Assembly (NCBI GenBank): GCA_018267435.1
Contig: JAFDYM010000205.1
Span: 1 to 10,987 of the forward strand
Source of the DNA: Bacteroidota bacterium
GTDB lineage: Bacteria; Bacteroidota; Bacteroidia; Chitinophagales; LD1
Length of the DNA: 10,987 bases
Direction: 5' to 3'
The position numbers and the translations under genes are program-made. Positions 5,110-10,987 of the stretch are shown here, piece by piece. The notes below the pieces were generated by a model. That model was not told where the DNA came from and made no database searches. It worked only from the letters and a program-made list of their open reading frames with translations. Positions within the stretch are counted from its first letter, which is position 1, and each line of letters starts with the position of its first letter.

Positions 5110-7620
5110 ATGAAGAAAATATATTTTCTATTGCTTGCGGTAACATGCGCTGTACAGGCACAGGCGCAATTAATTATTAATGAGGTATCGCAAGGTGCCA
5201 ATGCCGAAGAATATGTGGAGCTATTGGTTACTGGCACGCCTACCTGCGGTAGCAACACGGTTGACCTTCGCGGTTGGATAATTGACGATAACAATGGTTG
5301 GCATGCTACAGGCTCAGGTATGGGTATAGCAGCAGGGCACGTTCGCTTTGCCAATATAGCCCAGTGGTCTGCCGTTAAAATAGGCTCGATAATATTGATA
5401 TATAACGATGCCGAAATGGGCGCCGCGGTATCGGCCCTTATACCCGATGTAAGCGATGCCAATGCCGATTGCAGATACATCGTTCCTGTTTCATCGAACG
5501 TATTGGAGAAGAATAACACCCAGCCTTCTGTATCAACCACATCATATACTAGCCCAGTGCCTACCTACACTACTACTGGTACTTGGACCCCACTAGGCAT
5601 GGCTAACGGCGGCGATGCTTTCCATACCGTTTCGCCGGCTAACTATGCAGTGCCTTACCACGCCATAGGTTGGGGTAGCAATAGCGCCCAAACCAACGTG
5701 TACTACAGCAATGCACAAGGCCAGCGTAACATATATATGGCTAACATCAATAACAATAACCCTTTCGACGCTACCAACTATATAAACGGCAACACACCTG
5801 CCGATGAAACCCCAGGTGCACCTAACAACCCTGCCAATGCTGCATGGATAGCCAGCTTGAACAATAACTGCCAGCCTGTGGCTGCATCTATAGTGCGCGA
5901 TACCGTAGCTAGGCCGCTTTGCCAAGGCGATACCGTGAACGTAAACAACACCGTAATAAGCACTGCGGGTTATTACAATGATACTATAGCGGCTGTAGGC
6001 CCTGCCTGCGATACCATACGCACATTTAACGTTACGGTTAGTCCGCTTAATACTAAGTCGGTACCCGTGGCACTATGCCAAGGCGAAAGCACGGTTATCA
6101 ATGGCCAAACCATTACTACTGCGGGTAATTATCTAGATACCATACCTAGCACTACGGCTAGCTGCGATACTGTAGTTACTTACAATGTAACCATAACCCC
6201 GCGCCCTAGCACTACGCGCAACATTGCGCTGTGCCCAGGCCAAAGCGTAGTTATAAACGGCCAAACAGTTAGCACGGCAGGTACTTATATTGATACAGTA
6301 GCTGCGGCTATAGGTTGCGATACAGTACGTGCCAATAACGTAACTGTAAACCCTTACAACACGCGCACCGCACCTACCATTACCCTATGCCCGGGCCAAA
6401 GCACAGTTATAAACGGACAAACAGTTACCGCGCCTGGTACATATCTAGATACTGTTACTAGCAATAACGGCGGTTGCGATACCGTGGTAACGTATAATGT
6501 ACAAAGCGGCAACTCTATACCAGTAGCGGTTAGTTCTAACCTATGCCCTGGCGAATTTGTATTGATAAACGGCCAACAGGTTACTGCAGCGGGTACTTAT
6601 ACCGAAACTCGCCCTGCCGCAGGTGGTGGTTGCGATACTACAGTTACTTATACTGTAACTACCAATGGCTATATACAGCCTGCAGCTATTGCGGTTAATA
6701 GCTGCCAAGGCCAAAGCGTAACCATAGGGGGCAATACTTATACGGCATCGGGTACAGTGCGCGATACGGTAGGTTCAATCACTACTTGCGATACTATATT
6801 TACCTATAACTTGGTGTTCCATGCGCCATCGAATGTAACTTTAAATAGGGCTATATGCCAAGGGGATAGCTTGCTTGCAGGCGGTGCGTACCAAACCACA
6901 AGTGGTACCTATGTAGATAATTACACCTCGGTATATGGCTGCGATAGCAACATTACTATAGTACTTGCGGTGGTACAACCAAGCAACGAAAACATAAGTG
7001 CAAATGTGTGTGTAGGCAATACATATGGCGGCAGCGTAATAACTAACGATACCACATTTACCGCTACCTATCAAAACATAGGGGGCTGCGATAGCGTGGT
7101 TAATTATAACCTTACAGCAATAGCCTTGCCCGTAGTAACCCTTACCGATGATGCAACTATAGACGAGGGCGAAAGCTTAACCTTGAGCGCTACTGGCGGC
7201 ACCAGTTACGCATGGAGCAGCGGCCAGAATACCGCCGACATAACCGTGGCACCTACAGTTACTACCCTATACATAGTAACTGTAAGCAATACCGATGGTT
7301 GTAGCGTGGTAGATAGTACCAACGTAACGGTAATACCTACCCCAGAAGTAGATGTGAAAATACCTACGGCATTTAGCCCGAACGGCGATGGCAAAAACGA
7401 TTTCTTCGATGTGTTGAACCGTTTCCAAGTGCAGGTAGATGAGTTCCGTATATACAACCGCTGGGGCGAGCTGGTGTACAACAACCCCGATGGCGAGTGG
7501 GACGGCAGGTTCCGTAACACGGAGCAGCCAATAGGCGTGTACGTGTACTACCTAAAGGTAACTTACCTTAAGAGTGGTAAGCAAGATGCACTAAGCGGCA
7601 ACGTAACCCTATTGCGATAG
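5110..7620 (+). CDS. Large secreted repeat protein with T9SS type B (gliding-motility-associated) C-terminal sorting domain
   Basis: The ATG at 5110 (836 aa) is preferred over the TTG immediately before it. Residues 1-19 are a Sec signal peptide (KKIYFLLLAVTCAVQAQA). Residues about 20-240 look like a lamin-tail (LTD) domain: it opens LIINEVSQG...EYVELLV, has GWIIDDN, and ends with the typical TPGAPN. Residues about 268-672 hold eight repeats of about 52 aa of the form LCxGxSxxINGQT...AGTYxDT...GCDTVxTYNVT, each with two Cys 26-29 apart. Residues about 675-745 form an Ig-like segment (ATGGTSYAWSSGQ). Residues about 747-836 match the CHU_C/type B sorting domain (IPTAFSPNGDGKND, then YNRWGELVY and GVYVYYLKV), which directs export by T9SS and retention at the cell surface. 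The likely role is an adhesin or surface-layer protein; no enzymatic motif is seen. It begins 230 bp after tsf, behind the operon terminator, so it is independently transcribed. Confidence 0.93.
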   Translation: MKKIYFLLLAVTCAVQAQAQLIINEVSQGANAEEYVELLVTGTPTCGSNTVDLRGWIIDDNNGWHATGSGMGIAAGHVRFANIAQWSAVKIGSIILIYNDAEMGAAVSALIPDVSDANADCRYIVPVSSNVLEKNNTQPSVSTTSYTSPVPTYTTTGTWTPLGMANGGDAFHTVSPANYAVPYHAIGWGSNSAQTNVYYSNAQGQRNIYMANINNNNPFDATNYINGNTPADETPGAPNNPANAAWIASLNNNCQPVAASIVRDTVARPLCQGDTVNVNNTVISTAGYYNDTIAAVGPACDTIRTFNVTVSPLNTKSVPVALCQGESTVINGQTITTAGNYLDTIPSTTASCDTVVTYNVTITPRPSTTRNIALCPGQSVVINGQTVSTAGTYIDTVAAAIGCDTVRANNVTVNPYNTRTAPTITLCPGQSTVINGQTVTAPGTYLDTVTSNNGGCDTVVTYNVQSGNSIPVAVSSNLCPGEFVLINGQQVTAAGTYTETRPAAGGGCDTTVTYTVTTNGYIQPAAIAVNSCQGQSVTIGGNTYTASGTVRDTVGSITTCDTIFTYNLVFHAPSNVTLNRAICQGDSLLAGGAYQTTSGTYVDNYTSVYGCDSNITIVLAVVQPSNENISANVCVGNTYGGSVITNDTTFTATYQNIGGCDSVVNYNLTAIALPVVTLTDDATIDEGESLTLSATGGTSYAWSSGQNTADITVAPTVTTLYIVTVSNTDGCSVVDSTNVTVIPTPEVDVKIPTAFSPNGDGKNDFFDVLNRFQVQVDEFRIYNRWGELVYNNPDGEWDGRFRNTEQPIGVYVYYLKVTYLKSGKQDALSGNVTLLR
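5908..7122 (+). repeat. Eight tandem two-cysteine protein repeats, period about 52 residues (156 bp)
   Basis: Numbered from the ATG at 5110, the first Cys of each unit falls at residues 271, 323, 375, 427, 479, 532, 583 and 634, a spacing of 51-53. The second Cys (in CDT or CDS) falls 26-29 residues later in every unit. Units 2-5 are the most alike (INGQTV or close variants); units 7 and 8 are the most diverged. The nucleotide copies have drifted, so this is an old protein-level expansion rather than a recent DNA duplication. An intra-repeat disulfide is the natural reading but is inferred. Confidence 0.9.
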
Positions 7621-7643
7621 TGTTATTTTAACAACTAAGTTTA

Positions 7644-7672
7644 TTGCATATCAAGTTTAAAACCTAAACTTG
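7644..7672 (+). promoter_or_regulatory. Candidate promoter overlapping a perfect inverted repeat, upstream of the small secreted protein
   Basis: TTG at 7644-7646 and TAAACTTG at 7665-7672 are 18 bases apart and match the Bacteroidota pattern TTG-N19-TAnnTTTG with one base off in the -7 box. The -7 box is also the right arm of an 8-bp perfect inverted repeat, CAAGTTTA-AAACC-TAAACTTG (7652-7672). This could be an operator, or a weak AT-rich terminator of the preceding gene. The start codon at 7694 is only 21 bases downstream, so the leader would be very short. Confidence 0.35.
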
Positions 7673-7693
7673 TAGGTAGAACGTAATGCATAC

Positions 7694-8044
7694 ATGCCAC
7701 GCTACTTTATAGCCATTCTTTTTGCCCTTTCAGTAAACATTGCTTCGGCCAACGTGCTGGGCAATTGGGTAAATGCATTACTATCGGTAGAATACCAAAC
7801 AGGTATTAATTTCAATAGTGCCGATACCGAGGTAGCCTTGCTTACCGACCACTACTGTGGCGAAGACGAAGGCCCAGGCAATGGTATAAATAAATTCATA
7901 GTTGATGATGTAGTAGCTAACGAGTTGTTTTTTGCATACTCGTTTACTGCATTAAGTACCGACTACCCTTTAACCGATGCACATTACCAGCCCCTATCGG
8001 CTGCTCCGCCCTTGCATGTGCGCATCAGTACATTTTTAATTTAG
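7694..8044 (+). CDS. Small predicted secreted protein of unknown function
   Basis: The frame encodes 116 aa. Residues 1-19 look like a Sec signal peptide (MPRYFIAILFALSVNIASA, cleavage after ASA). The mature part is about 97 aa, acidic, with a single Cys (in HYCGEDEGPG) and no recognisable motif. I do not know a family for it. Support for a real gene comes from the signal peptide, codon use like the neighbours, a promoter-like sequence just upstream and a hairpin terminator 20 bp after the stop. An out-of-frame ATG at 7686 opens an 8-codon reading frame that overlaps the start. The position, 73 bp after a T9SS-sorted surface protein on the same strand, suggests a cell-envelope role, but the hairpin between them and the lack of homology make this only a guess. 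Confidence 0.6.
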   Translation: MPRYFIAILFALSVNIASANVLGNWVNALLSVEYQTGINFNSADTEVALLTDHYCGEDEGPGNGINKFIVDDVVANELFFAYSFTALSTDYPLTDAHYQPLSAAPPLHVRISTFLI

Positions 8045-8050
8045 AAACTT

Positions 8051-8190
8051 ATTGCAGGCTACATGTACTTAAGCTATGTGCTTAGGTGCAGGTTTTATTG
8101 CTATGTGTATTGGCATATAGCTATAGCCAAAACTTTGTGAATAATGCCTTCACTCATTTAGCAGGTTACGCTCGTAGCGTAGCCTGCAAT
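8051..8190. repeat. 140-bp segment bounded by 12-bp perfect inverted repeats
   Basis: ATTGCAGGCTAC at 8051-8062 is the exact reverse complement of GTAGCCTGCAAT at 8179-8190. A third, near-identical copy (GCAGGTTAC) sits at 8161-8169 and pairs with the same right arm as a local hairpin. The segment holds no reading frame of note. It might be a MITE-like element or an RNA with two exclusive pairings. No clear target-site duplication flanks it. Confidence 0.5.
8064..8099 (+). terminator. Intrinsic terminator after the small secreted protein gene
   Basis: An 11-bp stem with T-G pairs (8064-8074, TGTACTTAAGC, with 8080-8090, GCTTAGGTGCA) closes the loop TATGT and is followed by GGTTTTATT. It lies 20 bp after the stop at 8044. 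Confidence 0.6.
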
Positions 8191-8194
8191 TTTT
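8161..8194 (+). terminator. Second plus-strand terminator hairpin in the 8045-8271 gap
   Basis: A 12-bp stem (8161-8172, GCAGGTTACGCT, with 8176-8187, AGCGTAGCCTGC, one T-G pair) has a 3-nt loop CGT and is followed by AATTTTTGG. It is 117 bp past the last plus-strand stop and beyond another terminator. It is therefore either a back-up or the end of a separate short transcript. Confidence 0.7.
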
Positions 8195-8222
8195 GGCAGT
8201 AAAACTTTTTTCGGTTGGTAAC

Positions 8223-8257
8223 GCGGGCAAGTAGCTAGCAATAGCGGCTTTGCCCGC
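8223..8257 (-). terminator. Two-level hairpin downstream of the patatin-like gene (possible terminator)
   Basis: An outer 8-bp stem (GCGGGCAA 8223-8230 with TTGCCCGC 8250-8257) encloses an inner GCTA-GCAA-TAGC hairpin (8234-8245). It begins 15 bp after the minus-strand stop at 8272, where a terminator is expected. No T-tract follows in minus-strand reading, so it may instead protect the 3' end of the mRNA or mark a factor-dependent end. Confidence 0.45.
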
Positions 8258-8271
8258 TACTATATTTAGGC

Positions 8272-10569
8272 CTATTTGCCTATGCTTAGGTTAGGGTTGA
8301 AAGCTGGCTTAGGCGGAAACACCAATGGCGTGTTGTACAGGGCTAGTTCCAACTTGCTGAAGGCTGCTAGGTTGTTGGGGCGGTTTACGCTGCGCAGTAT
8401 ATTGTCTTTATCGCGCTGCGTAAGGTGAAAGCTCATGGCTGCCTTTTCTTCCTGCTTATCGGTAGTATATTCAAACAGTATAAACTTCAGTTTGCCTTTT
8501 AGCTCCTCATCCATATCATCAAGGCGATGGTCGGTTAGAAAGTCCTGCATGTTCTCCATGTTGTTATACACCGTGCCCAGTGGGTCGGCAAACTTGCTGA
8601 AAAGGGTTTTTTGTGTGGCCTCTTCCGGTTCATCTATTTTCTCTGCATCGCGTATTTGTATTATTACTACGCCACCCGTATTCTCGTTTATCCATTCGTT
8701 GAATGTTTTAAGAAAGCGCAGCGTTGTTTCTATACCAAAGTTATCTAGCGCGCCGCCATCCATTACATAGGTAGGCGGGTTGCTTGGCAGTACAGGGTTA
8801 GGCAGTATAAAGGGGAAGGTGGCATCCATACGCACTGCCGAGGTTATCAATAGGTTTTTGCCATCTTGTTTTTCAAAGAATTTGCAAAAATCTACAGCGT
8901 CTATCTCCAAGTTGTTATCAAGCGCATGCTTGCCATTTGGCCGCATAAGGAACGATACTGGGTGCGGTGTAATGTAGTAGCGGCGGCTATCGTTCATTAT
9001 GGCTGTGTGGTGCACTAGTAGCGGTATTTTGGCGGTGTACTCATCTTGCTGATAATCGCTTATAGTTTTGCCAAAAGGCATTTCCATGTTTTCGCACAGC
9101 GTTTTCTCCAGCATGTATCCGCGGTCTTTAAAGTATTCATAGTTGCCTACTTTAAATTTGTGGTAAGGCAGCAATGCATCGTTGCTAAGTATAGATAGGG
9201 CTACGGGGTTCAGTACATCTTTTGATATGTTCAGCGCATGCTGCCTATCGTACATGTTTATGTCGCGGCCGTTTTTCTTTTTTAGAAACAGTTCGCGCAG
9301 CTGTGTTACGCCTATCATGCCACCACTAGCGCCGCTTATCATAAATGTTTTGTCAAGCAATTGCCCTTTGCTCATGCTATCGCAGTGCTGCAATATGGTA
9401 GTTACAAACATAGCCGAGCGCAAGCCACCACCGCTACAGTTTATAAAGTACATCACGGGCTTTTCGTTCGGCCTGCGCGGGTCGGTGTTTTTAGCCTTCC
9501 AGTTCTCCAGTATGTTTATAAAGTATTTCTTGTCGTTCGCTATGTTCGAGTCGCTAGCCAAGCTGCGCATGGTTTCAAGCGTGTAGGGCGCTTGTATGGT
9601 ATCGTAGTTTATGCCATACACGCGGCTTTGGTAGCCCATTAGGTCGTACTTGGTAAGCTGGTTAGCTATCAATACAAATATTATAATGGCTGCCGTGCCC
9701 CAGCCGCCGGTCCAGTATAGGAACAGGCCAAATAGCGACATCAATATGCTTAAAAATAGAAATGCGCTAGCCGCAATAGGTATCTGAAAAATGGGGTTCT
9801 CTAAAAAGAAACCAATGGCTACCAAAAAGCCAAGCGCCACTATAAATGCAAGAAAGGCATTGAGGTGGTGGCGGCGGAACACCAGTTGGTGTAGCTTAGG
9901 GTCGTAGTGTTCTACAGTACGAGTGTGCATTACGTTCAGCCTATTGCTTATGTAGTAATCTACCCTGTTTACGTTAGCTGGTTCAAACCTATCATCGAAG
10001 CTTACCCTGCGCATAGGCTTGCGGCGCTTCTTCATGTTTTCTTTGTTAGCCTCTATGTAGCTGCCTGTGTTGGTGTTTATTAAGCCAAAGTACACACCTG
10101 TAAGCAGCAGTACCAATATAAAGCCTGCGGCAAAGCCCAATACATCAAGTGTAAGGTCGCCTGCTGTTTGGTACTCATATAGTGTTTGGTGGTGAATGAT
10201 GGCTATGAAGTACGAAACGATAAATAGCAGGGGGATGATAGAGTTATTGATAAAGAACATGGCAAGCGGGTACTGCAAGCTGGCCATAAACGGAAAGCGG
10301 TAGCTGTTGAGGATGTAGATGACCAAGTTCCAACACACATACATGGCACCAAAGCCTATGCCCACTATAGCAAAGCTTAGGTAGCCTACCTTGCCTAAAT
10401 ACTCAGGGTCGAGAAACACCGATGGCATACCCACGCCCACACCAAACTTGCCAATAATGATAATGGTGAGGAATACCCAGAAAAAAAGCAACAATTGAAA
10501 ACGCCTTAGCGACAGCAATAACAGCTGAATAGGGAAGGAGTAATAAATGTCTTTTAGCAGGGTAAGCAT
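8272..10569 (-). CDS. Membrane-anchored patatin-like phospholipase/acyl hydrolase
   Basis: The product is 765 aa. The N-terminal half (residues about 1-305) is a membrane domain with about seven hydrophobic segments: near 13-40, 63-88, 104-125, 143-163, 237-257, 261-286 and 290-304. A basic soluble loop lies at about 175-235 (MKKRRKPMRR). The C-terminal half (about 370-765) is a patatin fold. It has the oxyanion-hole motif SGGGLRSA (379-386), the nucleophile elbow GASGG with Ser415 (codon 9325-9327) and the DGG catalytic Asp604 (codon 8758-8760). The Ser-Asp dyad is complete, so it is probably an active serine lipid hydrolase, cleaving acyl chains from membrane lipids; the substrate cannot be read from sequence. 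The patatin half should face the cytoplasm if the basic loop is inside (positive-inside rule), which is inference. The gene is alone on its strand, divergent from rpoD. No secretion signal or outer-membrane barrel is evident. Confidence 0.92.
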   Translation of the reverse strand: MLTLLKDIYYSFPIQLLLLSLRRFQLLLFFWVFLTIIIIGKFGVGVGMPSVFLDPEYLGKVGYLSFAIVGIGFGAMYVCWNLVIYILNSYRFPFMASLQYPLAMFFINNSIIPLLFIVSYFIAIIHHQTLYEYQTAGDLTLDVLGFAAGFILVLLLTGVYFGLINTNTGSYIEANKENMKKRRKPMRRVSFDDRFEPANVNRVDYYISNRLNVMHTRTVEHYDPKLHQLVFRRHHLNAFLAFIVALGFLVAIGFFLENPIFQIPIAASAFLFLSILMSLFGLFLYWTGGWGTAAIIIFVLIANQLTKYDLMGYQSRVYGINYDTIQAPYTLETMRSLASDSNIANDKKYFINILENWKAKNTDPRRPNEKPVMYFINCSGGGLRSAMFVTTILQHCDSMSKGQLLDKTFMISGASGGMIGVTQLRELFLKKKNGRDINMYDRQHALNISKDVLNPVALSILSNDALLPYHKFKVGNYEYFKDRGYMLEKTLCENMEMPFGKTISDYQQDEYTAKIPLLVHHTAIMNDSRRYYITPHPVSFLMRPNGKHALDNNLEIDAVDFCKFFEKQDGKNLLITSAVRMDATFPFILPNPVLPSNPPTYVMDGGALDNFGIETTLRFLKTFNEWINENTGGVVIIQIRDAEKIDEPEEATQKTLFSKFADPLGTVYNNMENMQDFLTDHRLDDMDEELKGKLKFILFEYTTDKQEEKAAMSFHLTQRDKDNILRSVNRPNNLAAFSKLELALYNTPLVFPPKPAFNPNLSIGK

Positions 10570-10586
10570 GGGTGTATAAGCAACAG

Positions 10587-10615
10587 CAAGTTAATATAAT
10601 GCTATGGCTTGCCAA
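10587..10615 (-). promoter_or_regulatory. Weak candidate promoter of the patatin-like gene
   Basis: Read on the minus strand, TTG (10615-10613) is followed after 19 bases by TAACTTG (10593-10587), which is the Bacteroidota -7 box TAnnTTTG with one T missing. It lies 18 bp upstream of the ATG at 10569. Spacing supports it; the imperfect -7 box does not. Confidence 0.3.
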
Positions 10616-10696
10616 GTAAAAGCTGAATACAAATCAACCGTTTACGCTTGGTTGTTTGGTATTATATACAAGCACAGAGGCTTTTTGAAATACCTA

Positions 10697-10725
10697 TTGA
10701 CAAGCCCCTAGGCCCACGTTATATT
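10697..10725 (+). promoter_or_regulatory. Candidate rpoD promoter resembling the classical TTGACA/TATAAT type
   Basis: TTGACA (10697-10702) and TATATT (10720-10725) are separated by exactly 17 bases, one mismatch from the E. coli sigma-70 consensus. In Bacteroidota terms it is TTG-N20-TATATTAA, which keeps the TTG and the TAnnTT part of the -7 box. It would give an rpoD leader of roughly 140 nt. Confidence 0.4.
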
Positions 10726-10870
10726 AATCTTAAGCAGCTTGTGTAGGTTCATACGTATTTATACGCATTCTTACTAAATGTACGTTATAACGCTTTTTAG
10801 ATTGCCCAAAATTTTTTTATTTAGATAGCGAAACAAACCCCTTGACTAACGAAACACCTCTACACCCACT

Positions 10871-10987
10871 ATGCGTCAACTCAAAATTACGAAGAGCATC
10901 ACCAATCGTGAGAGCGCTTCACTAGAAAAGTATTTGCAGGAGATTGGAAAAGTTGATTTGATTACGGCAGAAGAAGAAGTACAATTA
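10871..10987 (+). CDS. rpoD: RNA polymerase primary sigma factor RpoD, N-terminal fragment (runs off right edge)
   Basis: The first 39 codons are present and the frame is open to the window end. The sequence opens MRQLKITKSITNRESASLEK and continues with YLQEIGKVDLITAEEEVQL. This is the characteristic start of the Bacteroidota primary sigma factor, which lacks the long acidic region 1.1 of E. coli RpoD and goes almost directly into region 1.2 (the YLQEIG...L..EEE motif). It directs RNA polymerase to housekeeping promoters such as the one at 2026-2056. The ATG at 10871 has no Shine-Dalgarno site upstream (CTCTACACCCACT). It is divergent from the patatin-like gene with a 301-bp spacer. Identification is firm despite the short fragment. 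Confidence 0.96.
   Translation, partial: MRQLKITKSITNRESASLEKYLQEIGKVDLITAEEEVQL

Larger units (their letters stand above)
10570..10870. other. Divergent intergenic region between the patatin-like gene and rpoD
   Basis: These 301 bp hold no convincing gene. I see a possible minus-strand promoter (10587-10615), a TTGACA-N17-TATATT plus-strand promoter (10697-10725), a 10-bp perfect palindrome CGTTATAACG (10783-10792) and an A/T-rich stretch (10805-10830). I find no tRNA or other structured RNA gene in it. Confidence 0.6.

Noticed and set aside
5908..7122. Tandem repeats as a CRISPR array or DNA satellite
   Set aside because: The repetition is at protein level inside one open frame, with diverged nucleotides and no constant repeat/spacer layout.
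8435..9642. Several plus-strand frames opposite the patatin-like gene
   Set aside because: They are shadows of the coding strand, which carries an intact catalytic Ser/Asp dyad; the plus-strand translations are Ser/Phe-rich with no motifs.
8272..10569. Patatin-like gene as an anti-phage defence effector (CBASS-type)
   Set aside because: CBASS patatin effectors sit beside a CD-NTase gene and are soluble; here there is no such partner in the window and the protein has a large membrane domain.
10620..10870. Search for a tRNA or riboswitch upstream of rpoD
   Set aside because: No cloverleaf arms, no TTC-containing T-loop pattern and no recognisable riboswitch core; only short palindromes such as CGTTATAACG.

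Overview
The window is a chromosomal stretch from a member of the Bacteroidota, most likely a Chitinophaga/Sphingobacteria-type lineage. The evidence is a Bacteroidota-type primary sigma factor start at the right edge, a gliding-motility/type IX secretion (T9SS) type B sorting domain, a lipoprotein with a Bacteroidota surface-export signal, start codons without Shine-Dalgarno sites, and a clean TTG-N19-TAnnTTTG promoter. The exact genus cannot be read from the sequence.

Layout. 1-381 (minus): N-terminal part of an uncharacterised lipoprotein that runs off the left edge. 479-961 (plus): Dps-family ferritin-like protein, divergent from the first gene. 1031-1059: hairpin terminator shared by two convergent genes. 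1092-1844 (minus): predicted surface-exposed lipoprotein of unknown function. 2026-4940: translation operon rplM-rpsI-rpsB-tsf, with a near-consensus promoter, a long hairpin between rpsB and tsf, and a strong terminator. 5110-7620 (plus): large secreted multidomain protein with an N-terminal lamin-tail-like domain, eight two-cysteine repeats, an Ig-like segment and a C-terminal T9SS type B sorting domain. 7694-8044 (plus): small predicted secreted protein of unknown function. 8045-8271: non-coding and unusually rich in hairpins, with two terminators and a 140-bp segment bounded by 12-bp perfect inverted repeats. 8272-10569 (minus): membrane-anchored patatin-like lipid hydrolase. 10570-10870: divergent intergenic region with candidate promoters. 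10871-10987 (plus): first 39 codons of rpoD.

The core is housekeeping: ribosomal proteins L13, S9 and S2, elongation factor Ts and the primary sigma factor. Cell-envelope and secreted genes lie around it. There is no sign of a prophage, transposase, CRISPR array or defence island, and I do not see a clearly new multi-gene system. The items most worth a second look are the all-ATA isoleucine usage in tsf, the two-part low-complexity tail on S2, the rpsB-tsf hairpin, the 8051-8190 inverted-repeat segment, the Cys-pair repeat protein and the seven-helix patatin.
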